Of a stretch of DNA of 33,082 bases, positions 1 through 7,570 are shown piece by piece (positions within the stretch are counted from its first letter, which is position 1; each line of letters begins with the position of its first letter). The position numbers and the translations under genes are program-made. This DNA is from Flavobacterium sp. YO12 (GTDB taxonomy: Bacteria > Bacteroidota > Bacteroidia > Flavobacteriales > Flavobacteriaceae), in assembly GCF_004119495.1 (NCBI RefSeq), contig NZ_NRQU01000053.1, positions 1 to 33,082 of the forward strand. Direction: 5' to 3'. The notes under the pieces are model-generated. The model did not search any database. It was not told the origin of the DNA and was given only the letters and a program-made list of their open reading frames with translations.

Positions 1-17
1 TTTTGTTCTTATATTCT

Positions 18-854
18 CTATTTATTTAGATCATAAAACGCATTTGCATTTTCAAACCAAATCTTATTTTGATCTTCGATAGAAAACTTCAAAATATAAT
101 CTTCTAAAGTTTTTACAACCTCTTTATAATCAGAAGCAATATTAAGAACCGGCCAATCTGAGCCGTATAGTATTTTATCTGTTGAGAAATTTTCAAAAAT
201 CACATCCAAATACGGCTTTAAATCCTCTGGTGTCCAGTTTTCCCAATCGGCTTCGGTGACCATCCCTGAGATTTTACACCATACATTGTCGCATTTAGCA
301 ATTTCTTCGATTCCTTTTTTCCATGAATCAATACTTCCTGATTTGATATCTGGTTTAGCAATATGATCGATTACAAACATTTGATTCGGAAAATCTTTTA
401 CCAAACTTATCGCAGCCGGCAATTGACGATGAAAAATCAGAATATCATACGTAAAATCAAACTCTTTTAAAGCTGAAATTCCGTTACGAAAATCTTCTCT
501 AAACATAAAATCATCAACTTCGCCTTGTACAACATGACGGAATCCTTTTATTGTTTTATTCGAAGAAAAATGACGTAAACGTTCTGAAATATTATCTGCA
601 CGAAGATCAACCCAGCCTACAATTCCTTTTATAAAATCATTTTTAGATGCCAAATCCACAAGGAAATTGGTTTCATCTTCAGACTGACTTGCTTGCACTG
701 CTACACAACCAGAAAAGTTATTTTCTGCAAGCAATGGCAATAAATCTTCTGGCAGGAAATCTCTTTGAATTTCTGACATACTTTCATCAATCCAGCTGTC
801 TCTAACGGGATCAAATTTCCAAAAATGCTGATGAGAATCAATTCGGTTATTCAT
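18..854 (-). CDS. Amidohydrolase-family sugar lactonase (probable L-fucono-lactonase)
   Basis: A 278-residue TIM-barrel amidohydrolase of the COG3618 type, a family that opens aldono-lactones such as L-fucono-1,5-lactone to the free acid in the cytoplasm. The N-terminal metal motif DSHQHFW (His8, His10) and the late LYGSDWP motif with its conserved Asp are both visible, and there is no signal peptide. It is the last visible gene of the leftward operon, starting only six bases after the stop of the SDR dehydrogenase, which would supply the lactone. The order dehydrogenase-lactonase supports consecutive steps. Sugar specificity (fucose, rhamnose, galactose) cannot be read from the sequence. A further gene may follow beyond the left edge. 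Confidence 0.82.
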   Translation of the reverse strand: MNNRIDSHQHFWKFDPVRDSWIDESMSEIQRDFLPEDLLPLLAENNFSGCVAVQASQSEDETNFLVDLASKNDFIKGIVGWVDLRADNISERLRHFSSNKTIKGFRHVVQGEVDDFMFREDFRNGISALKEFDFTYDILIFHRQLPAAISLVKDFPNQMFVIDHIAKPDIKSGSIDSWKKGIEEIAKCDNVWCKISGMVTEADWENWTPEDLKPYLDVIFENFSTDKILYGSDWPVLNIASDYKEVVKTLEDYILKFSIEDQNKIWFENANAFYDLNK

Positions 855-860
855 TTTGAA

Positions 861-1658
861 TTAGTTTACATCGTTGATTAAAGCACGATCTAAATGCACA
901 TAACCTCCATCTACAAAAACAAATTGTCCTGTTGTATGCGAAGAACGATCAGAAATAATGAAAAGCGCCGTATCTGCAATTTCTTCTGTTTTAGTCATTC
1001 TGCCTTCAAACGGAATGCTTTTATTGATTTTCTTTAAAACAATTTCTCCGTCTTCCAACGTTTTAATCCAATCTTCGTATGCAGGTGTATAACTTTCAGC
1101 AATAATAATAGCATTCGAACGGATTCCGAATTGAATTAAATCTACCGCCCATTCTCTTGTAAGTCCTAAAACTCCGCCTTTTGCAGCAGCATAACCTGAA
1201 GTTCCGCCTTGTCCCGTTAAAGCTACTTTTGAACCAATATTCAGGATATTTCCTTTTGATTCTTTTAAGTATGGAAGCGCATATTTAACCAGTAAAAAAT
1301 AACTTACTACATTTAGTTTTAATGAATCCATAAATTCCTCGTAAGAAGCATCTAAACCTGCACCGTCATTTACACCAACATTATTGATGACAGCATCGAT
1401 TCGTCCGTATTTTGCTACGATTGTTTTCACCGCATTTTCGATTTCCACAGGATCAGTTACATCCGTCTGTACAAATAAAGAATCGATTCCTTTTTTTTGA
1501 AGCCTTTCCGCGTAAGCGAAACCTCTTGCATTTCGATCTACTAAAACCGGAATAGCTCCTTCATCTGCAATTCGGTTAATGATTGTTTCTCCAATACTGC
1601 CTTCTTTTCCAGCTGAACCAGAAACAACAATTATCTTATTTTTTAAATTTAAATCCAT
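861..1658 (-). CDS. SDR-family sugar dehydrogenase (probable L-fucose or related deoxysugar dehydrogenase)
   Basis: A 265-residue classical short-chain dehydrogenase with a Rossmann fold. The glycine-rich loop is at residues 14-23 (GSAGKEGSIG), the NNVG motif is near 92, and the catalytic residues are Ser143, Tyr156 and Lys160 (YAAAK). The usual PG turn after the active site is replaced by an IIIAESYTP segment. Gene order immediately before the lactonase suggests it oxidises the free sugar to the lactone with NAD(P)+. It is separated from the upstream zinc dehydrogenase gene by a 161-bp spacer that carries a long perfect inverted repeat. An alternative is that it acts on a later keto-deoxy acid and the zinc enzyme oxidises the sugar. 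Confidence 0.78.
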   Translation of the reverse strand: MDLNLKNKIIVVSGSAGKEGSIGETIINRIADEGAIPVLVDRNARGFAYAERLQKKGIDSLFVQTDVTDPVEIENAVKTIVAKYGRIDAVINNVGVNDGAGLDASYEEFMDSLKLNVVSYFLLVKYALPYLKESKGNILNIGSKVALTGQGGTSGYAAAKGGVLGLTREWAVDLIQFGIRSNAIIIAESYTPAYEDWIKTLEDGEIVLKKINKSIPFEGRMTKTEEIADTALFIISDRSSHTTGQFVFVDGGYVHLDRALINDVN

Positions 1659-1693
1659 TTTTGTGGGTATTTAAAGTTATATTTTTCCTCATT

Positions 1694-1799
1694 TTTGTCA
1701 TTTCGACGAAGGAGAAATCTCCACGAGTAGCTCCACCAAGAAATTCGCCAATCTTTACTGAGTTTCTTACGAAGATTTCTCCTTCGTCGAAATGACAAA
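1694..1799. repeat. Long perfect inverted repeat between operon genes
   Basis: Two 27-base arms, 1694-1720 and 1773-1799, are perfect reverse complements. They begin GTCATTTCGACGAAGGAG on the left and end CTCCTTCGTCGAAATGAC on the right, around a 52-bp loop. The element fills most of the spacer between the zinc dehydrogenase and the SDR gene. In RNA it would form a very stable hairpin within the leftward transcript. It resembles dispersed palindromes seen between genes in flavobacteria (recalled, not searched). Confidence 0.9.
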
Positions 1800-1819
1800 C
1801 AGTACTTTACAATATACTC

Positions 1820-2833
1820 TTAGTCTATTTCAATTAATGCCTTAATCACATTATTCTTCGGATCAATTAATTGTCCGAAATCAGTAATCATTTCAGCAAA
1901 ACTCGTTCTGTGTGTAATATATTTTTTTGGATCAATTTTGCCTTCTTTCAAGCATTTCATTACATATTCGAAATCTTCAATAGTGGCATTTCTGCTGCTC
2001 ATTAAAGTAGATTCTCTCTTATGAAAATCAGGATGGCTGAAACTTAATTCTCCTTTTTGAAGTCCAACTAAAACAAATCTTCCGCCATGCGAGATATAAT
2101 TGAAAGCACTGTTCATTACTTTCTGATTTCCAGTTGCGTCAATCACAACATTCGCCATATCACCATTTGTTAATTCAGCCAATTTAGCAGCTACATCATC
2201 GTTTAACGGATTAATCGTTTCATCTGCATTCAATTCGGTTTTACAGAAATTTAATCGGTAATCATTGATATCCATTACGATCACTTTTGCTCCGGCAATT
2301 TTTGCGAACTGAATCAATCCAATTCCAATTGGTCCTGCTCCCATTACCAAAACAGTATCTGTTGATTTCACAGCCGCTCTTCGTACTCCGTGCGCCGCAA
2401 TTGCCAATGGCTCGACCAAAGCCAATTCATCATAATCTAATCCCTGACCGTGAAGTAAATACTGCTCTGGAATCGTTACATATTCAGCCATTCCACCGTC
2501 AATATGAACTCCAAAAACCTTAATATTTACACAGCAGTTTGTTAATCCATTTCGGCACGCAACACATTTTCCACAATTGAAATACGGAATAAAAGTTACT
2601 TTATCGCCTGGTTTAAAACCTGCAGCATTTCCTTTTACATATTCTGCTGCCAATTCGTGACCCAAAATTCTAGGATATTCAAAATACGGCTGCGTCCCTC
2701 CAAAAGCGTGAATATCAGTTCCGCAGATTCCAATTCTTTTTATTTTCAATAAAACTTCACCTTCTTTTGGTTCTGGAATACTGGTTTCCTTTAATAGAAA
2801 TTCCTGCGGTTTTTCGCAAACAATATATTTCAT
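1820..2833 (-). CDS. Zinc-dependent medium-chain alcohol/polyol dehydrogenase
   Basis: A 337-residue MDR-family oxidoreductase. Catalytic zinc ligands Cys37 and His59-Glu60 (GHE) are present, and the structural zinc lobe has Cys87, Cys90, Cys93 and Cys101. The cofactor loop GAGPIGIG lies near residue 165. It most resembles sorbitol, threonine or L-galactonate-5-dehydrogenase relatives that take NAD+. Its place between the FAH hydrolase and the sugar SDR puts it in the deoxysugar pathway. It could oxidise the sugar itself, a sugar acid, or a lactaldehyde or alcohol by-product. Palindromic spacers flank it on both sides. The family call is firm; the substrate is inferred only from neighbours. 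Confidence 0.82.
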   Translation of the reverse strand: MKYIVCEKPQEFLLKETSIPEPKEGEVLLKIKRIGICGTDIHAFGGTQPYFEYPRILGHELAAEYVKGNAAGFKPGDKVTFIPYFNCGKCVACRNGLTNCCVNIKVFGVHIDGGMAEYVTIPEQYLLHGQGLDYDELALVEPLAIAAHGVRRAAVKSTDTVLVMGAGPIGIGLIQFAKIAGAKVIVMDINDYRLNFCKTELNADETINPLNDDVAAKLAELTNGDMANVVIDATGNQKVMNSAFNYISHGGRFVLVGLQKGELSFSHPDFHKRESTLMSSRNATIEDFEYVMKCLKEGKIDPKKYITHRTSFAEMITDFGQLIDPKNNVIKALIEID

Positions 2834-2857
2834 TTTTTTGTTTTGTTTTTCTAATTA

Positions 2858-2980
2858 GACGCGGATGATACAGATTCGCTATCGCGAAGACACGGATGGG
2901 ACGGATTTTTATTAATTTTCTTAAATATAAAATCCGTTTAAATCCGCGTTTTTACGAAGTAAATCCGTTTTATCCGCGTC
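2858..2980. repeat. Imperfect inverted repeat (GACGCGGAT / ATCCGCGTC family)
   Basis: The outer arms GACGCGGAT (2858-2866) and ATCCGCGTC (2972-2980) are exact reverse complements. Inner GGATGG/GGACGGATTT and AAATCCG segments pair imperfectly. It occupies nearly all of the spacer between the FAH hydrolase and zinc dehydrogenase genes and is unrelated in sequence to the repeat at 1694-1799. Confidence 0.8.
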
Positions 2981-2999
2981 ACAATAATAGATAGTTATA

Positions 3000-3854
3000 T
3001 TACTTTTTGTAAGCTACAGCCTTTTGTTTACTTGTTCCCAAACCTTCAATTCCAAGTTCTACAACATCACCTGCTTTTAAGTAAATTGGATCTGGTTTAA
3101 TGCCCAAACCAACTCCCGGAGGCGTTCCTGTACTAATGATATCACCAGGAAGCAAAGTCATAAACTGACTTAAATAATGCACTAAATAAGGAATTTTAAA
3201 AACCAAATTTAACGTGTTGCTGTCTTGGTATTTTTTACCGTTTACGCTTAGCCACATTGATAAATTATCAACATCTTTTACTTCATCTTTTGTAGCCAAA
3301 AATGGTCCAAGAGGCGCAAATGTATCACATCCTTTTCCTTTTGCCCATTGTCCACCGCGCTCAATTTGAAATTCTCTTTCGCTGTAATCATTCAATAAAG
3401 CATAACCAGCAACGTAATCTAAAGCTTCCGCTTCTTCAACATAACTTGATTTTTTGCCTACAACAAAAGCTAACTCCACTTCCCAATCCGTTTTTACACT
3501 GTTTTTCGGAATAATTACATCATCATCTGGACCGCATAAAGAAGTCGTTGATTTAAAAAAGATAATTGGCTCTGTTGGAATCGGTGCGTTTGTTTCTTTA
3601 CAGTGATCTACATAATTTAAGCCAATACAGATTATTTTTGAAGGTCTCGCAACAGGAGAGCCTAAACGAATACTCGCATCAACTTCTGGCAAAGAAGGAT
3701 TGCTGTCTAATGCCTTTTGTAATTTTTCTAAACCATTTTCTTCAAAAAAACTTTCGTTAAAATCTGAAACGATAGAAGAAACATCATATCTTTTTTCATT
3801 AATTAAAACTCCTGGTTTTTCTTTTCCGATTTCTCCAAAACGTATTAATTTCAT
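3000..3854 (-). CDS. Fumarylacetoacetate hydrolase-family protein (probable 2,4-diketo-3-deoxy-L-fuconate hydrolase)
   Basis: A 284-residue FAH-superfamily enzyme. Residues 1-70 form the usual N-terminal domain, and the catalytic fold then starts with IICIGLNYVDHC (His84). Metal ligands Glu125, Glu127 (WEVEL) and Asp156 (NDYSERE) are present, as is the late GTPPGVG loop. FAH enzymes cleave carbon-carbon bonds in 2,4-diketo acids. Members of this length beside SDR genes in fucose clusters split 2,4-diketo-3-deoxy-L-fuconate to pyruvate and L-lactate. It lies directly downstream of the first operon SDR, which would make that diketo acid. Ureidoglycolate lyase and other FAH activities are alternatives, but the context favours the deoxysugar pathway. 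Confidence 0.82.
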   Translation of the reverse strand: MKLIRFGEIGKEKPGVLINEKRYDVSSIVSDFNESFFEENGLEKLQKALDSNPSLPEVDASIRLGSPVARPSKIICIGLNYVDHCKETNAPIPTEPIIFFKSTTSLCGPDDDVIIPKNSVKTDWEVELAFVVGKKSSYVEEAEALDYVAGYALLNDYSEREFQIERGGQWAKGKGCDTFAPLGPFLATKDEVKDVDNLSMWLSVNGKKYQDSNTLNLVFKIPYLVHYLSQFMTLLPGDIISTGTPPGVGLGIKPDPIYLKAGDVVELGIEGLGTSKQKAVAYKK

Positions 3855-3883
3855 TTTTTTTCTATTTTTTGATTAATTATTTT

Positions 3884-3977
3884 TTAGGTTCTAAGGTTTT
3901 TAAAGGTGCTTAGTTACTAAGATTCTAAGGTTCTAAGTTTTTTCCTTAGCGCCTTAGTACCTCAGAACCTTAGTCCC
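3884..3977. repeat. Repeat of CTAAGG/CCTTAG units with inverted symmetry
   Basis: The spacer between the first SDR and the FAH gene is built from several CTAAGGTTCTAAG-like units on the left and CCTTAG / GAACCTTAG units on the right, which can fold into a long imperfect hairpin. It is a third repeat family in the same operon. Confidence 0.7.
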
Positions 3978-3981
3978 TTTT

Positions 3982-4746
3982 CTAGTTATTTAATTTAATA
4001 AATCCTCCGTCGATTGGATAATCGCATCCTGTGATAAATCCAGCTTCTTCGCTGCATAAATACAAAGCCAGAGCGGCAATTTCGTCTGGTTTTCCCATAC
4101 GTCCGATTGGCTGTGATTTAGAAAGTTTATCAAACATTTCTTCTTCTTTTCCAGCATAATTTTTAGAGATAAATCCATCTACAAAAGGTGTGTGAACTCT
4201 TGCAGGAGAAATAGAATTACATCTGATATTTTCATTTAAATAATCTCTTGCTACAGATAAAGTCATTGCCATTACAGCTCCTTTTGCTGTTGAATAAGCA
4301 AATCTATCCGAAATTCCAACCCACGCCGCAATCGACGCCATGTTTAAAATCACACCGCCATTTGAAAGTCGGAATTGTGGAATCGCCGCAAACAAACAAT
4401 TGTAAACTCCTTTTACGTTTACGTCCATTACACGATCAAAATCAGCTTCAGAAGTAGTGTCTACTTTCCCAACATTTGCGATTCCGGCATTATTGATTAA
4501 AATATTGATATTTCCTATTTTTTCGAAAGTTGCTTTAACATCAGCTTGACTAGAAACATTACAGGCATACGAGAATACACTTCCTCCTGCATTTTTAATT
4601 TCGTCTACGGCATCTTGCGCACTTTCAATAGATAAATCAATAATATGAACTTCTGCACCTTGCTTGGCAAACAAAGCAGCAATTGCTCTTCCTATTCCGC
4701 TTCCGCCGCCCGTTATGACTGCTTTTTTATTTTGTAATGAAAACAT
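3982..4746 (-). CDS. SDR-family oxidoreductase (probable 2-keto-3-deoxy-L-fuconate dehydrogenase)
   Basis: A 254-residue classical SDR. The cofactor loop GGGSGIG is at residues 13-19, NNAG near 85, and the catalytic Ser138, Tyr151 and Lys155 (YSTAK) are all present. The C-terminal CDYPIDGG segment is typical of the family. It is the first gene of the leftward operon. In the non-phosphorylative fucose route this step oxidises 2-keto-3-deoxy-L-fuconate to the 2,4-diketo acid with NAD+, and the next gene encodes the matching hydrolase. The start ATG is about 80 bases downstream of the predicted transcription start, which lies in the 31-bp operator copy at 4803-4833. Confidence 0.8.
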   Translation of the reverse strand: MFSLQNKKAVITGGGSGIGRAIAALFAKQGAEVHIIDLSIESAQDAVDEIKNAGGSVFSYACNVSSQADVKATFEKIGNINILINNAGIANVGKVDTTSEADFDRVMDVNVKGVYNCLFAAIPQFRLSNGGVILNMASIAAWVGISDRFAYSTAKGAVMAMTLSVARDYLNENIRCNSISPARVHTPFVDGFISKNYAGKEEEMFDKLSKSQPIGRMGKPDEIAALALYLCSEEAGFITGCDYPIDGGFIKLNN

Positions 4747-4802
4747 CTCTTTAATTATTTAGTATTATAAAAACCGTATTTTTTGATTAAAATCATTTGC
4801 AT

Positions 4803-4833
4803 AAATAATAAATGTAAAAAATACAATTACAAA
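4803..4833. promoter_or_regulatory. Operator copy 1 of a perfect 31-bp inverted pair
   Basis: This 31-base segment recurs exactly, in reverse complement, at 5018-5048. It contains TGTA-N5-TACA symmetry and a CAATTAC/GTAATTG core. On the minus strand it begins with the TTTG of the -7 box at 4830-4837, so it would cover the transcription start of the leftward operon. A DNA-binding regulator is inferred; none is encoded next to it in this window. Confidence 0.85.
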
Positions 4834-4837
4834 TGTA
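4830..4837 (-). promoter_or_regulatory. Leftward -7 promoter box TACATTTG
   Basis: TACATTTG on the minus strand fits the Bacteroidota -7 consensus TAnnTTTG, about 84 bases before the first SDR start codon. No TTG at the expected -33 spacing is present, so activation may be needed. The box runs into the 31-bp operator. Confidence 0.65.
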
Positions 4838-4991
4838 GCTGATATAAATTAAATTTGAGTTTTATTTTTTACTAATCTAATAAAATGATCTTTCTTTAAT
4901 AAATTATAACATTTTTTGTGCGCTTTGTAAAAAATTTTACAGAAGTTTAAAGCTTTACACAAAAAAAGAATGTGTTAAAAACTACAATTTC

Positions 4992-5021
4992 TTGCCTATC
5001 TCAATCTTATTCCTAATTTTG
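4992..5021 (+). promoter_or_regulatory. Rightward Bacteroidota promoter (TTG-N19-TAATTTTG)
   Basis: A TTG at 4992-4994 and TAATTTTG at 5014-5021 match the -33/-7 consensus with 19 bp between them. The start of transcription should lie near 5026, inside operator copy 2. That placement rules out an upstream TTG start codon at 5025 for the following gene. Confidence 0.75.
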
Positions 5022-5048
5022 TAATTGTATTTTTTACATTTATTATTT
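5018..5048. promoter_or_regulatory. Operator copy 2 of the 31-bp inverted pair
   Basis: This is the exact reverse complement of 4803-4833. It again starts with the TTTG of the -7 box and extends over the predicted +1, ending 24 bp before the ATG at 5073. Identical placement at both promoters points to coordinated repression or activation by one regulator. Confidence 0.85.
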
Positions 5049-5072
5049 TCCATACACATAATTCAATCAAAA

Positions 5073-6221
5073 ATGGCAATATTAAAAGGCATTACGTGGA
5101 ATCATACAAGAGGTTTATTGCCTATGGTTGCAACGGCACAGCGCTTTACCGAGTTAAATCCTGAAATCGAAATTACTTGGGAGAAAAGAAGTTTACAAGA
5201 ATTTGCAGATGCTTCTATTGAAGATCTTGCAAAAAGATTTGACTTACTTGTAATCGATCATCCGTGGACAGGTTTTGGTGCGCATACTAATGCTATACTC
5301 CCACTTTCTGATTATCTATCTGCGGATTATATAAAAGATCAAGAAATAAATACGGTTGGAAAATCATACGGAAGTTATGTTTTCAGCAATAAATTATGGG
5401 CTTTGCCTATTGATGCTGCTACTCCAGTTGCTGCAGCGCGTTTGGATATTTTAGAAAAAGCAGGACTTGAAGTTCCGCAAACATATGACGATTTATTGGC
5501 TTTAGCCAAAAAAGGTTTGGTAGCATTTGCTGGAATTCCGGTTGATGTTTTAATGAGTTTTTATATGTTCTGCTGCAGTTTGGGCGAAGCTCCTTTTCAA
5601 TCTGAAGATAAAGTTATTTCTGCACAAACAGGAAAAATAGCTTTGCAGTTGTTTCGAGAATTGTCACAATTAATTGATCCTGCCAACTTTAATCGAAATC
5701 CAATTCAGGTTTACGAAGCGATGGTTAATTCAGATGAAATTGCTTATTGTCCATTTGCATATGGATATTCAAACTATTCGAGAGCGGGATACAGCAAAAA
5801 CCTCCTTCATTTTTATGATTTAGTAAAGCTGCATAATGCGCCAATGATTAGTTCTTTGGGCGGAACAGGATTAGCCGTTTCTTCTTTCAGCAAGCATATT
5901 CCCGAAGCGATTCGTTATGCCGAATTTACAGGATCTTCTCATGTTCAGCAGAATATTTTTGCTGATAATGGCGGTCAGCCAGGACATTTGCAAGCATGGA
6001 AAAACGACAGAATCAATTCGATAACAAATAATTATTTCAAAAATACGCTGCCTGCTTTAGAAAGAGCATTTTTAAGACCAAGATATTCTGGACATATGTA
6101 TTTTCAGGATCATGCGGGCGATGTGGTTCGTGATTATTTATTATATGGCGGTAACGAAGAACTGGTTTTAGATGCATTGAATGTACTTTATACAAAATCC
6201 TTAAAACTGCAAAATTCATGA
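5073..6221 (+). CDS. Solute-binding-protein-fold protein without signal peptide (first copy)
   Basis: A 382-residue protein that reads like a family 1 extracellular sugar-binding protein of ABC transporters. Visible features are the N-terminal GITWNHTRGLLPM, the ERSLQEFAD-like hinge region (here KRSLQEFAD), the PQTYDDLLALAKK helix and a C-terminal domain with NGGQPGH. It starts MAILKGITW with no signal peptide, lipobox or membrane segment, and contains a Cys pair (FCCSLG), so a cytoplasmic location is likely. No ABC permease or ATPase is in the window. Its TGA stop overlaps the next CoA-transferase start (ATGA), so the two are translationally coupled. The ATG at 5073 is preferred because transcription should begin near 5026. 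Function unknown: an intracellular ligand-binding partner of the CoA-transferase is one inference. Confidence 0.8.
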   Translation: MAILKGITWNHTRGLLPMVATAQRFTELNPEIEITWEKRSLQEFADASIEDLAKRFDLLVIDHPWTGFGAHTNAILPLSDYLSADYIKDQEINTVGKSYGSYVFSNKLWALPIDAATPVAAARLDILEKAGLEVPQTYDDLLALAKKGLVAFAGIPVDVLMSFYMFCCSLGEAPFQSEDKVISAQTGKIALQLFRELSQLIDPANFNRNPIQVYEAMVNSDEIAYCPFAYGYSNYSRAGYSKNLLHFYDLVKLHNAPMISSLGGTGLAVSSFSKHIPEAIRYAEFTGSSHVQQNIFADNGGQPGHLQAWKNDRINSITNNYFKNTLPALERAFLRPRYSGHMYFQDHAGDVVRDYLLYGGNEELVLDALNVLYTKSLKLQNS

Positions 6222-7369
6222 AACCATTAGAAGGATTAATTGTATTAGAGTTCTGCCAGTTTTTGGCGGGTCCTTCTGCCGGATTAAAGTTAGCTGATTT
6301 AGGCGCGAGAGTGATCAAAATCGAACGCCCTGTAAAAGGTGAAGCCTGCCGACAATTAAGTATAAAAGATCTTTTTGTGGATGACAGCAGTCTTTTGTTT
6401 CACACAATTAACAGAAACAAAGAATCTTTTGCGGCTGATTTAAAAAATCCTGACGATTTAATTTTAATTAAAAAACTAATCGAAAAGGCTGATATTATGA
6501 CACATAATTTCAGACCGGGTGTGATGGAAAAAATCGGATTAGATTTCAACACAACGCTTAACATTAATCCAAAAATAATATACGGAACTATAACAGGTTA
6601 CAGCGATAAAGGTCCATGGGCAAAAAAACCGGGACAAGATTTGCTTTTGCAGTCACTTTCGGGTTTAAGCTGGCTGAGCGGCCGAAAAAGTCAGGGACCA
6701 GTTCCGTTTGGTTTGGCTGTCGCCGATTTAATGTGCGGCAATCATTTTGTGCAGGGAATTTTAGCAGCTTTATTAAAAAGAGCCAAAACCGGAAAAGGTG
6801 TTTTGGTTGAAGTGAGTCTATTGGAATCTATTTTGGATGTTCAGTTTGAAGCGCTTACTTCCTTCTTAAACGATGGCGGACAACAGCCGGAACGAGGTGA
6901 TATTAAAGGAAGTGCACACGCTTTTTTAAGTGCGCCTTACGGAGTTTACAAAACACAAGACGATTATATTTCGCTGGCAATGGGCGATTTACTTTTTATA
7001 GGAAATACAATTGGAGTCGATTTAAATCAATATGCTGCTAAACATCTCTGGTTTGAAAAAAGAGACGAAATCAGAACGATTTTAGCCAATAAATTAGCGG
7101 AACAAAAAGCAGATTATTGGTTAGAATTACTTCAAAAACAAGGAATTTGGGCTGGAAAAGTTCTCGATTATGAAACTTTAGACCAACAGCCTTTTGTGAA
7201 GGATTTACAATTAAAACAAACCGTAAAAAATTCAGACGGAGAAACTTTGGTTACCACCCGAAGTCCGATTCAGTTAGATGGAAAAATTCTGTTAAGTGAA
7301 AAAGCAGCACCAAAAGTAGGTCAAAATAATTTAAGTATACACAAAGAGCTAATTCAATCTTTTGAGTGA
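6218..7369 (+). CDS. Class III CoA-transferase, CaiB/BaiF family (first paralogue)
   Basis: A 383-residue family III CoA-transferase, which moves CoA between carboxylic acids through an aspartyl-CoA intermediate. The N-terminal LADLGARVIKIERP segment, HNFRPGVMEKIGL near residue 97, and the catalytic Asp170 in GLAVADL (matching Asp169 of formyl-CoA transferase) are visible. It overlaps the preceding gene by four bases (ATGA). A close paralogue follows 200 bp downstream, so the pair could form a heterodimer or act on successive acids. The substrate is unknown; an organic acid from the co-regulated deoxysugar pathway is the natural guess. Racemase activity is a less likely alternative for this family. 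Confidence 0.9.
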   Translation: MKPLEGLIVLEFCQFLAGPSAGLKLADLGARVIKIERPVKGEACRQLSIKDLFVDDSSLLFHTINRNKESFAADLKNPDDLILIKKLIEKADIMTHNFRPGVMEKIGLDFNTTLNINPKIIYGTITGYSDKGPWAKKPGQDLLLQSLSGLSWLSGRKSQGPVPFGLAVADLMCGNHFVQGILAALLKRAKTGKGVLVEVSLLESILDVQFEALTSFLNDGGQQPERGDIKGSAHAFLSAPYGVYKTQDDYISLAMGDLLFIGNTIGVDLNQYAAKHLWFEKRDEIRTILANKLAEQKADYWLELLQKQGIWAGKVLDYETLDQQPFVKDLQLKQTVKNSDGETLVTTRSPIQLDGKILLSEKAAPKVGQNNLSIHKELIQSFE

Positions 7370-7392
7370 TTTTTTCTTCATCAGTATTATAT

Positions 7393-7479
7393 TTAAATCT
7401 GCATCAATCTGTGTAAATCTGCGTGAAAAAATCTATTTAAAAAGTATTTCACGCAGATTTTGAAAGATTTCAGCAGATC
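7393..7479. repeat. Inverted repeat with 14-bp perfect arms (AAATCTGCGTGAAA)
   Basis: AAATCTGCGTGAAA at 7415-7428 is the exact reverse complement of 7447-7460. Further AATCTG and CAGATC-like segments extend the symmetry outwards. It lies between the two CoA-transferase genes and could act as an RNA hairpin that separates their expression. Confidence 0.85.
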
Positions 7480-7503
7480 AAATTAGATTTTACTTTTTGA
7501 ATG

Positions 7504-7567
7504 AAAACGGTTAAACAAATAAACGATTCAACGATAAAACGATAAAACGATAAAACGGTTAAACAAA
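7504..7567. repeat. Short tandem ACGATAAA array bounded by 16-bp direct repeats
   Basis: AAAACGGTTAAACAAA occurs at 7504-7519 and again at 7552-7567. Between them are three copies of ACGATAAA plus a variant ACGATTCA. The second direct repeat ends just before the ATG at 7571. It looks like a slippage-prone sequence and no coding role is apparent. Confidence 0.8.
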
Positions 7568-7570
7568 AAA

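Larger units (their letters stand above)
4747..5072. other. Divergent control region between the two catabolic arms
   Basis: This 326-bp AT-rich stretch holds no gene. It carries the two opposed promoters and the paired 31-bp operator copies, which are 184 bp apart. The middle part (about 4840-4990) contains only AT-rich sequence with short runs such as AAAAAATTTTACAG. I see no further clear motif in it. Confidence 0.8.

Noticed and set aside
1583..1795. Small plus-strand frame across the SDR start and the inverted repeat
   Set aside because: Half of it is antisense to the SDR gene and half is the palindrome; no homology signal.
5025..5072. Upstream TTG start extending the first solute-binding-fold protein by 16 residues
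   Set aside because: The predicted transcription start is about 5026 and the extension overlaps the 31-bp operator; MAILKGITW at 5073 is the natural start. The hydrophobic look of the extension comes from the operator's AT-rich bases and is not a signal peptide.
7522..7555. Possible CRISPR-like array
   Set aside because: The units are only eight bases, have no unique spacers and no cas genes; it is a simple tandem repeat.
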